Source of the DNA: Spirochaetales bacterium Spiro_07
Lineage (GTDB): Bacteria; Spirochaetota; Spirochaetia; Treponematales; Treponemataceae
Assembly: GCA_001603145.1 (NCBI GenBank)
Contig: LVBI01000005.1
Coordinates: 1 to 63,076 of the forward strand
Direction of reading: 5' to 3'
DNA length: 63,076 bases
Part shown: piece after piece, positions 27,141-33,736 of the stretch
How positions within the stretch are numbered: position 1 is the first letter of the stretch
Layout: each line of letters begins with the position of its first letter
Made by a program: the position numbers and the translations under genes
The notes under the pieces: generated by a model
Database searches by the model: none
Told to the model about the DNA's origin: nothing
What the model saw: the letters and a program-made list of their open reading frames with translations, nothing else

Positions 27141-29108
27141 GTGAGTTACATCATCCATTTCGACATTGCAAGTCTTATTCTGACTTCGATTATTCTTGCT
27201 GTCCTAATCTTTTATAAACGTTTTCCAACCCACAATTCAAAAGTTTTTCTTTTATTGACCGCTTCATCATTAACCGGAATTGCGTTCAACCTTTTATCTG
27301 TCTATGTAAACCAATATTTTGCACTGAAAATGCCGATTCTGACAAACATCGTAAACGTTGTGCACATCATTTCGGTGAATATAATCCCAATTTTTTACTA
27401 CTATTTTCTGCTTTCAATGACGCATACAAACGCCGAAATTCCAGCTCCAATCAAGTATATGCTTGACGGAACGATTTACTACATTCTGCTGACAACATTA
27501 ACTTCGCCATGGTCACATTGGACGATGTATAACGACGAAAACGGCGTTTATCATCACGGAACAGGCATGACAGTTCTTTATATGATTGCATGTTTCTATA
27601 TCGTGCTTGGGCTAGTTCATTGCTTCAAATTCAAAAAGAAGCTGAAGTTGTCAAACATTGCTTGCGTTATCTTTTTCAGCCTCGCGATGGCAGCTGTGCT
27701 TGTTTTTCAGTATTTCAACCCGCATTATCTGGTGATAAGCTTCGGCGTTTCGGTTTCTCTGCTTGTGTGCTTCTTGACGCTGAAAAACCCGCTTGCATAT
27801 ATTCACAAATCGACAGACACATATAACAAAGAGGCTTTTACGGAATTTCTTAATGCTTCTGTAAACGCAAAAAAGCCTGTTTCGCTCATTTTCTTTCAGC
27901 TTGACAATTTTAACCTGCTTAAGGTGCGCATCGGCACAACACATGCGTACAAGCTGATGACTGAATATCTAAAGCATATCAATTCATCTTGCGAAAACAA
28001 ATATCTGTTTCATATAGCAGACAATACTTACGGGTTTTTCTGCAACAGCGGCGACGTTTCAGACGGAAAAGCGCAAATTCTTTATGAAATTTCAAAAACA
28101 CCGTTCTATATTAACTTTTCAGACGATGTTTCAAAGACTTTTGCTTACCGCATCAATCTTTCGATATACAAGATTGAGAATCTCAACATTTTTCAAGTTC
28201 TTAAAGACAAGCATAAATTCTTGCTGACAAACGAAATAATCGACATTCTTAAGTTTGCGGTTAGTTATGTAAAGCCGTCTGAAAATTGCCCGATTATCAC
28301 GCTTGATTATGCAATTTTCAATGAGTTCTACAAGAAAAAGGCCATAATTCACACAGTTCAGGCGGCCATTCAGAATGAATCTTTTGAAGTTTTCTTGCAG
28401 CCAATTTACAGCACAGCCAAAAAGCGTTTTATCGGCGCAGAATCGCTGATACGCCTTAAAAGCAACGACGGCTCATATATTCCGCCTGTTGAGTTTATAC
28501 CAGAGTCTGAACATAACGGCGATATTCTGCAAATTGGCGACATTGCGCTTAAAAAGACTTGCGAATTCATTTTGGAAACAAACTTGCTTGAGCTGGGCAT
28601 CGAAACAGTGAACATAAACCTTTCGGTTATGCAGCTCTTTCAAGAAAATATCGTCGAGCACATGCTTGGCATTATCTCGTCTTACAATCTGCCCAAAGAA
28701 ATTTTCCGCTTTGAAATTACAGAATCTCTGGCAACTGAAGATGAAATCAACTTTGGAGTTATGCTTAATTCGTTGACCAAAAAGGGCGTGCTTTTTGCGC
28801 TAGATGATTACGGAACAGGCTTTTCAAACACGGCGCGACTTATGTCGTACCCGTTCTTTGAGATTAAATTCGATAAATCGTTGATTGACCTTGCATGCAA
28901 AGACGAACAGAACATGATTTGTCTGAAACATCTTGTAAACATGGCAAACGAGAAGGGCATGATTACTTTGGCAGAAGGCATCGAAGATGAATCGTCTGCT
29001 TCAAGCTTAAGAGAAATAGGCTGCAACCTCATTCAGGGCTTTTATTACGCCAAGCCGATGAACGCCAAAGATTTCAAGGCTTTTATTGTAGCTAACAACA
29101 GAGCTTAA
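27141..29108 (+). CDS. Membrane protein with EAL (c-di-GMP phosphodiesterase) domain
   Basis: The 655-residue protein starts with a membrane domain of about seven helices (residues 1-220, 7TM-receptor type). A degenerate GGDEF-like domain follows (about 230-370) without the GGDEF motif. The EAL domain (about 400-650) has the catalytic set: ESL in place of EAL with the Glu kept, NINLS, EITES, DDYGTG, KFDKSLID, EGIE and QGF. It probably hydrolyses c-di-GMP in response to a membrane signal. GTG is the only suitable start. Codon use is AT-shifted but like the neighbours. Confidence 0.9.
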   Translation: MSYIIHFDIASLILTSIILAVLIFYKRFPTHNSKVFLLLTASSLTGIAFNLLSVYVNQYFALKMPILTNIVNVVHIISVNIIPIFYYYFLLSMTHTNAEIPAPIKYMLDGTIYYILLTTLTSPWSHWTMYNDENGVYHHGTGMTVLYMIACFYIVLGLVHCFKFKKKLKLSNIACVIFFSLAMAAVLVFQYFNPHYLVISFGVSVSLLVCFLTLKNPLAYIHKSTDTYNKEAFTEFLNASVNAKKPVSLIFFQLDNFNLLKVRIGTTHAYKLMTEYLKHINSSCENKYLFHIADNTYGFFCNSGDVSDGKAQILYEISKTPFYINFSDDVSKTFAYRINLSIYKIENLNIFQVLKDKHKFLLTNEIIDILKFAVSYVKPSENCPIITLDYAIFNEFYKKKAIIHTVQAAIQNESFEVFLQPIYSTAKKRFIGAESLIRLKSNDGSYIPPVEFIPESEHNGDILQIGDIALKKTCEFILETNLLELGIETVNINLSVMQLFQENIVEHMLGIISSYNLPKEIFRFEITESLATEDEINFGVMLNSLTKKGVLFALDDYGTGFSNTARLMSYPFFEIKFDKSLIDLACKDEQNMICLKHLVNMANEKGMITLAEGIEDESSASSLREIGCNLIQGFYYAKPMNAKDFKAFIVANNRA

Positions 29109-29141
29109 GCTGAAATTGCAGCTTCAACGATTGATAGGCGA

Positions 29142-29170
29142 TTGACCTTTTTTAAGGTTTCGTTTATATT
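29142..29170 (+). promoter_or_regulatory. Promoter of tRNA-Ala
   Basis: TTGACC (29142-29147), a 17-base spacer and TATATT (29165-29170). Transcription would start about five bases before the tRNA 5' end. Confidence 0.75.
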
Positions 29171-29181
29171 TTTGTTAATTC

Positions 29182-29255
<74 letters not shown>

Positions 29256-29256
29256 T

Positions 29257-29287
29257 AAAAGCAAGGTTTTGACCTTGCTTTTTTTGT
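29257..29287 (+). terminator. Terminator of tRNA-Ala
   Basis: Ten-bp stem AAAAGCAAGG / CCTTGCTTTT with a six-base loop and a T run, starting two bases after the tRNA. Confidence 0.9.
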
Positions 29288-29297
29288 TTTAAAGCAT

Positions 29298-29335
29298 AAA
29301 AAAGCCGCCCCTCGCAAGAAAGAACGGCTCTTTTT
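29298..29335. terminator. Second, weaker terminator-like hairpin
   Basis: An A run and AGCCG (29303-29307) pair with CGGCT (29325-29329) followed by a T run. The loop is long (17 bases). It could work on either strand. Confidence 0.5.
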
Positions 29336-29339
29336 GCTT

Positions 29340-29400
29340 GTCATGCTGAACTTGATTCAGCATCCATTCGCATGGATCCCGAAACAAGTTCGGGATGTCA
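29340..29400. repeat. Composite dispersed palindrome
   Basis: GTCATGCTGAAC starts the element. Inside are GCTGAA...TTCAGC, the palindrome ATGGATCC region and CCCGAA...TTCGGG, ending with ATGTCA. It has the same two-hairpin layout as the GTCAT repeats at 17398 and 21332. Confidence 0.65.
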
Positions 29401-29416
29401 ATTTTTTCTCATTATA

Positions 29417-29521
29417 TCATCTTTGAAAAATCCACATTGGTAACGCCTTTGTAAAAACGCCGGTGAAAACTTCTTTAATTTCTTCTTTATCATCGATGCT
29501 CAATCTTTTTAGTGTGTACAT
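29417..29521 (-). pseudogene. Possible remnant of a GNAT acetyltransferase gene
   Basis: From the ATG at 29521 the frame reads MYTLKRLSIDDKEEIKEVFT and GVFTK, which looks like the first 25 residues of an aminoglycoside-type GNAT acetyltransferase. It then runs to a stop after only 34 codons. In the next frame the DNA reads KGVTNVDFSKMI before a stop, like the end of another part of a protein. A gene with its middle deleted would explain both. A chance open frame is the alternative. Confidence 0.35.
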
Positions 29522-29531
29522 ATTTTTTTCA

Positions 29532-30323
29532 TTAAAGAGTTTTGCTGATTTCATACAGGCGGTAAATCTTTCTGTAAAAGCTTCCGGTAAAAAGGAGCTT
29601 GAAAAATCCTCTGTCAAAAGGCGGCAGCAGATTCACAAGATTTTCCGGTGTCAGGGAATGCTCTCCATCGCACTTGAATTGTGTACCAGCCAGCACCACA
29701 TTTATATCATCAAGCCCCCAGACCGTCGTTACGCCAACATCATTAATGGGATTTTTATACTTGCTTGCCTTTGCACCAAAAACTGTATAAACATCCAGGA
29801 GCATGTGAACTTGCGGATACTTCTTATCCAGCGCGCGGACAAAAGCATTCAGTTCTTCATTACGCAGGTACATGCTGATTCCTTCAAAAACTACGATTAC
29901 GGTTTTTGCATCCGGCAGTTTTTCTACCATTTCTGATTTTGAGGCATCAAAGGCCATCATCTTATAATGCTCGTTTTCGGAATAATATTTTTTGCGGGCC
30001 TCAAGAACTTCAGGAAAATCGCCGTCTATCCAGTTTGTGTAAGAAGCGCCAATTCTAAAAGCCCGGCTGTCCAGCCCGCAGTCAATATGCAGAACAAGCG
30101 CAACGGGATTTTGTGCGAGCATTTTTTCCACCCAATCATCAAAAATCTTTGCCCTCATCGCCATATTGTAAGTAAGCCATTTTGATTTTGATTTTCCATT
30201 AACTTCAAAGGCTTCGGCGTCCCAAATCTTTTCTGCCATTGAGTCTTTTATAATGATTCCCTGCCTGCTGACTTTTGCCTTTCCGTAAAGCGGGATAAAT
30301 AAGGTTTGATTTACATTTGTCAT
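29532..30323 (-). CDS. LCM-family class I SAM-dependent methyltransferase
   Basis: The 263-residue cytoplasmic protein resembles the leucine-carboxyl-methyltransferase family of small-molecule or protein O-methyltransferases. It has the N-terminal RAKIFDDWV, motif I in VLHIDCGLDSRAFRIG, acidic motif II in WIDGDFPEVLEARKKYY, VIVVFEGISMYL, and LLDVYTVFG. The target is unknown; some relatives belong to polyketide pathways, but no such genes are nearby. It has its own promoter with a predicted leaderless start. The remnant ORF lies just downstream. Confidence 0.87.
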   Translation of the reverse strand: MTNVNQTLFIPLYGKAKVSRQGIIIKDSMAEKIWDAEAFEVNGKSKSKWLTYNMAMRAKIFDDWVEKMLAQNPVALVLHIDCGLDSRAFRIGASYTNWIDGDFPEVLEARKKYYSENEHYKMMAFDASKSEMVEKLPDAKTVIVVFEGISMYLRNEELNAFVRALDKKYPQVHMLLDVYTVFGAKASKYKNPINDVGVTTVWGLDDINVVLAGTQFKCDGEHSLTPENLVNLLPPFDRGFFKLLFTGSFYRKIYRLYEISKTL

Positions 30324-30329
30324 AAATTA

Positions 30330-30358
30330 AGTTTAACCCAGGATTAGGTGATTTTCAA
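30330..30358 (-). promoter_or_regulatory. Promoter, predicted leaderless transcript
   Basis: On the minus strand: TTGAAA (30358-30353), 17 bases, TAAACT (30335-30330), then six bases to the ATG at 30323. No ribosome-binding site. Confidence 0.72.
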
Positions 30359-30365
30359 TTGAATA

Positions 30366-30397
30366 AAAAAAGACTGCCGGTTTCCCGACAGTCTTTC
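30366..30397 (-). terminator. Terminator of the isomerase gene
   Basis: Read on the minus strand, AAAGACTG pairs with CAGTCTTT around a GGGAAACC-type loop, followed by a run of T. It separates the isomerase transcript from the methyltransferase promoter. Confidence 0.85.
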
Positions 30398-30406
30398 AAT
30401 GATTAT

Positions 30407-30468
30407 GTCATTGCGAGCCGAAGGCGAAGCAATCTAGATTGCCACGTCGCTACGCTCCTCGCAATGAC
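30407..30468. repeat. Dispersed inverted repeat with 11-bp GTCATTGCGAG arms
   Basis: The perfect outer arms GTCATTGCGAG (30407-30417) and CTCGCAATGAC (30458-30468) enclose the palindrome GCAATCTAGATTGC (30429-30442). It lies in the 3' untranslated region of the isomerase gene. Such GTCATTGCGAG elements are common intergenic palindromes in many bacteria. Confidence 0.75.
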
Positions 30469-30479
30469 GTTTTAGGCTA

Positions 30480-31976
30480 CTAAGCCCATGGGTTCTCAGT
30501 TGGATAGCGTACTCCCTTAGGCTGGTTGTAGCCAATTTCGTCTACTGCTACGCCGATGTACTTGAATACTTCGAAGAGCTGCTTGCCGAAGTGGCCGAAT
30601 GCAACGGCACCATGGTGTGGGAAGTTCTTTTCGATGAGTACGTGGCGGTAGAAGCGGCCCATTTCTGGGATTGCGAAAATACCAATACCACCGAATGAGC
30701 GTGTAGCAACTGGGAGAACTTCACCCTGTGCAATGTATGCGCGGAGGATGTTATCAGCAGTTGACTGCAAGCGGTAGAATGTGATAGGACCTGGAACGAT
30801 ATCTCCTTCCAGAGTTCCGTTTGTTACTTCTACTGGAAGAGCACGAGCCATGATGAGCTGATACTTCATTTCGCAGAATGAAAGCTTTGTAGAAGCTGTG
30901 TTTCCGCAGTGGAAGCCCATGAATGTATCTTTGAGTGTGTACTGACCGTACTTACCCTTGATATCTTCATCATAGATATCCTGTGGAACAGTATTGTTGA
31001 TGTCCAGGAGTGTAACTGTATCATCAGAAACAACAGTACCGATGAACTCAGAGAGACATCCGTAGATATCAACTTCACAAGAAACAGGAATACCCATCTT
31101 TGTAAGGCGGCTGTTTACATAGCAAGGAACAAATCCGAACTGTGTCTGGAATGCAGGCCAGCATTTTCCGGCAATTGCAACGAACTCACGGTAGCCCTTG
31201 TGAGCTTCAACCCAGTCGAGCAATGTGATTTCGTACTGAGCAAGCTTCTCAAGAACTTCAGGCTTTTTGTTACCAGCACCGAGTTCTTTAGCCATGTCAG
31301 CAGCAACCTCTTTAATACGTTTATCGCCAGCGTGCTTGTTGAATGATTCGAACAAGTCAAGCTCAGAGTTCTCTTCAATTTCAACACCAATGTTGTAAAG
31401 CTGTTTAATAGGTGCGTTACAAGCAAGGAAGTTGAGTGGGCGAGGACCAAAGCTGATAATCTTAAGATGATTCAAAGCATAAACTGCCTTTGCGATAGGT
31501 GCAAATTCGTGAATCATATCTGCACACTGTTCAGCAGTTCCTACCGGATATTCAGGAATGTAAGCCTTGATGTTGCGGAGCTTGAGGTTGTAAGAAGCAT
31601 TGAGCATACCACAGTAAGCATCACCACGACCCTGAATAAGTCCGCCGTCCTTAGAGGTCTCTTCTGCAGCAGCACAGAACATCTTTGGACCATCAAAGTG
31701 CTTAGCAAGCAAAGTCTCAGAAATCTCTGGACCAAAGTTTCCGAGATAAACACAGAGAGCGTTACAACCGGCTTTCTTGATGTCTTCCAATGCCTGGCAC
31801 ATGTGAATTTCTGATTCTACGATACAAATTGGACACTCGTAGATTTCATCTGCACCATACTTTTTTGTATAAGCAGCAACAAGAGCCTTTCTGCGGTTTA
31901 CAGCAAGAGACTCTGGAAAACAGTCGCGGCTAACAGCTACGATACCGATTTTGATTTTTGGTTTGTTATTAATCAT
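30480..31976 (-). CDS. L-fucose/L-arabinose isomerase family protein
   Basis: The 498-residue protein belongs to the fucose/arabinose isomerase fold. An N-terminal Rossmann-like half has IGIVAVSRDCFPESLA and CNALCVYLGNFGPE, and a C-terminal half has FGFVPCYVNSRLTKMGIPVSCEVDIYG and FHCGNTASTKL. Such enzymes convert an aldose to a ketose in the cytoplasm using Mn2+; the actual sugar is not clear. Codon use is as strongly biased as nifJ, which suggests high expression. AGGAGC lies seven bases before the ATG. It is a single-gene transcript with its own promoter and terminator. Confidence 0.88.
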   Translation of the reverse strand: MINNKPKIKIGIVAVSRDCFPESLAVNRRKALVAAYTKKYGADEIYECPICIVESEIHMCQALEDIKKAGCNALCVYLGNFGPEISETLLAKHFDGPKMFCAAAEETSKDGGLIQGRGDAYCGMLNASYNLKLRNIKAYIPEYPVGTAEQCADMIHEFAPIAKAVYALNHLKIISFGPRPLNFLACNAPIKQLYNIGVEIEENSELDLFESFNKHAGDKRIKEVAADMAKELGAGNKKPEVLEKLAQYEITLLDWVEAHKGYREFVAIAGKCWPAFQTQFGFVPCYVNSRLTKMGIPVSCEVDIYGCLSEFIGTVVSDDTVTLLDINNTVPQDIYDEDIKGKYGQYTLKDTFMGFHCGNTASTKLSFCEMKYQLIMARALPVEVTNGTLEGDIVPGPITFYRLQSTADNILRAYIAQGEVLPVATRSFGGIGIFAIPEMGRFYRHVLIEKNFPHHGAVAFGHFGKQLFEVFKYIGVAVDEIGYNQPKGVRYPTENPWA

Positions 31977-32022
31977 TTTTTGCTCCTAGGACAAACTGAT
32001 TTTGATTGTACTGATTTGATGA

Positions 32023-32051
32023 ATTTTACGACACCTATGGCGTTTTGTAAA
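32023..32051 (-). promoter_or_regulatory. Promoter of the isomerase gene with internal near-palindrome
   Basis: On the minus strand: TTTACA (32051-32046), 17 bases, TAAAAT (32028-32023). The spacer contains ACGCCATAGGTGT (32043-32031), an inverted repeat with one mismatch or G-T pair that could be an operator. The untranslated leader is about 40 bases. Confidence 0.75.
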
Positions 32052-32069
32052 TCTTTTTTATTAGGTAAT

Positions 32070-32099
32070 TTTACTAAACCCCCTATTTTTTTGTATAAA
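32070..32099 (+). promoter_or_regulatory. Divergent promoter of the RluA-type gene
   Basis: TTTACT (32070-32075), an 18-base spacer and TATAAA (32094-32099). It points away from the isomerase promoter, with 18 bases between the -35 boxes. Confidence 0.6.
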
Positions 32100-32145
32100 A
32101 AAGTAATATAGTCATTCCAGATAACGACCAGACCTTTTCAGATAT

Positions 32146-33651
32146 ATGTTTGCACCTTTACCAGAAGAAAAAGCCAAAAAATATTGCACTGAACTGATGC
32201 AGAAGCTTGACGATGAAAAGCGCATAGACTTTGAAACGCCCTTAAACGAAAGCAATGCAGCTTTTTCGACAGACTGCATAACAAGCAAAGACTCTCTCGG
32301 GCAGATGTTCGGCGTATGCGTGTGCACAGACCAGAACGGTCATGAAGTTGTCTTAAAAGCTTTTTCAGGGCAGTTTAACAGTGAATGGAATGTTGCGGGC
32401 TGGGTTCCGCCGCTTCTTGATGCTGATGCTTTTTACGAAACTACCAAAGAATCAGACTTATTAATTCATCAGCTGACAGATAAAATTGAAGCTTTATCAA
32501 AAGAAATTAAAGCTCTTGAAAACGAATATCTTGAAACAAAGCCCTGCTTCAGCCAAATTCAAGAGCTTAAATCGCTTAGGCGTACAAGAAGCGCGCTTCA
32601 AAAGCAGCGCAAAACAATGTCGCAGCAATCTATGACAGAGATTTTTGCTCTGTATAAGTTTTATTGCGCCGACGGCAAGCTGCTCAAATTCAGCGATATC
32701 TTTGAAGAAGGCGTTCAACCGCCAACAGGCTGCGGCGAATGTTGTGCGCCCAAACTTTTAAGCTTTGCATTTCAAAATAAGCTTACGCCAGTAAGCCTTG
32801 CAGAATTCTTTTATGGCACTGAACCGCCTTCAAAGAAAAAGCAGCACAAACAGTTTTATACACCCTGCGACGAAAAATGCGCGCCTATTCTGCCTTTCAT
32901 TCTGGGGCTTGAAATTCTTTATCAAGACAGTTCTATTGTTGTTATAAACAAACCTTCCGGGCTTTTATCAATTCCAGGCAGGGGAGAGGACAAGCATGAC
33001 AGCGTGACAACGCGCTTGAAGCGCATTTTTCCGCAATGTATTGAGCAGCCTTCCGTGCACAGGCTCGATATGGATACTTCTGGGCTTCTGGTGCTTGCGC
33101 TCGACAAGGAAAGCCACAAGAATTTGTCTATTCAATTTATGGAAGGAAAAGTACACAAAAAATATGTTGCCTTTCTTAAAAATAAGCCCGAATTCGGCAA
33201 AGGCTGCAAGCTTTGCACTGATAGCATCAGCGGAAACACACCCGGTGAAAATCTGCTTGTTTCAGGCAAAATTGAGCTGCCGTTCAGACTTGACGTTGAG
33301 AACAGACCGCACCAAATTTACGACGAAGTTTTTGGCAAATGGGGCATCACGAATTTTCAGCTTCTGCCGCCAGCTGAAACAGAAAAGCTGCTGCCGCAAT
33401 TCAGGCTGACAAAAAAACAAACGGAGCATTTCTTTAGCAGCTATGAAAGCGTGCCTATCAGCTTTGAGCCTGAAACAGGGCGCACGCATCAATTGCGGCT
33501 TCATGCTTCGTGCGTTCATGGGCTAAATGCGCCGATTATAGGCGACAATCTTTACGGCACTCAAAGCCAAGATGAGCGGCTCATGCTTCATGCTTGCGAA
33601 TTATCTTTCACTCACCCGAAAACAGGCGAAAAAATGTTTTTCAGAACATAA
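32146..33651 (+). CDS. RluA-family pseudouridine synthase with long N-terminal domain
   Basis: The enzyme turns uridine to pseudouridine in rRNA or tRNA. The C-terminal half of this 501-residue protein has INKPSGLLSIPGRG, the catalytic HRLDMDTSGLLVLAL (Asp of HRLD), FEPETGRTHQLRLH and LMLHACELSF. The N-terminal half has a coiled coil (IEALSKEIKALENEYLE) and a cysteine-rich linker (TGCGECCAPKLL and CDEKCAPI), as in long RluA-type proteins of Vibrio. The ATG has no good ribosome-binding site, although the promoter predicts a leader of about 40 bases. Confidence 0.88.
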   Translation: MFAPLPEEKAKKYCTELMQKLDDEKRIDFETPLNESNAAFSTDCITSKDSLGQMFGVCVCTDQNGHEVVLKAFSGQFNSEWNVAGWVPPLLDADAFYETTKESDLLIHQLTDKIEALSKEIKALENEYLETKPCFSQIQELKSLRRTRSALQKQRKTMSQQSMTEIFALYKFYCADGKLLKFSDIFEEGVQPPTGCGECCAPKLLSFAFQNKLTPVSLAEFFYGTEPPSKKKQHKQFYTPCDEKCAPILPFILGLEILYQDSSIVVINKPSGLLSIPGRGEDKHDSVTTRLKRIFPQCIEQPSVHRLDMDTSGLLVLALDKESHKNLSIQFMEGKVHKKYVAFLKNKPEFGKGCKLCTDSISGNTPGENLLVSGKIELPFRLDVENRPHQIYDEVFGKWGITNFQLLPPAETEKLLPQFRLTKKQTEHFFSSYESVPISFEPETGRTHQLRLHASCVHGLNAPIIGDNLYGTQSQDERLMLHACELSFTHPKTGEKMFFRT

Positions 33652-33675
33652 AAATAGCGTAATGTGCCCTTTAAT

Positions 33676-33704
33676 TTGACGCATTAAGCTTCTTCATTTA
33701 TACT
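33676..33704 (+). promoter_or_regulatory. Sigma70 promoter of the hydrogenase-like/EAL operon
   Basis: TTGACG (33676-33681), a 17-base spacer and TATACT (33699-33704), both close to consensus. Transcription would begin near 33711, giving a leader of about 26 bases. Confidence 0.8.
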
Positions 33705-33736
33705 TGTTCTAGGAATTTACCTTCTTTTTGAAGAGC

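Noticed and set aside
29417..29617. 66-codon minus-strand frame as a real gene
   Set aside because: Its first half is antisense-like overlap with the end of the methyltransferase gene in another frame. Only the part from 29521 looks protein-like, and it breaks off.
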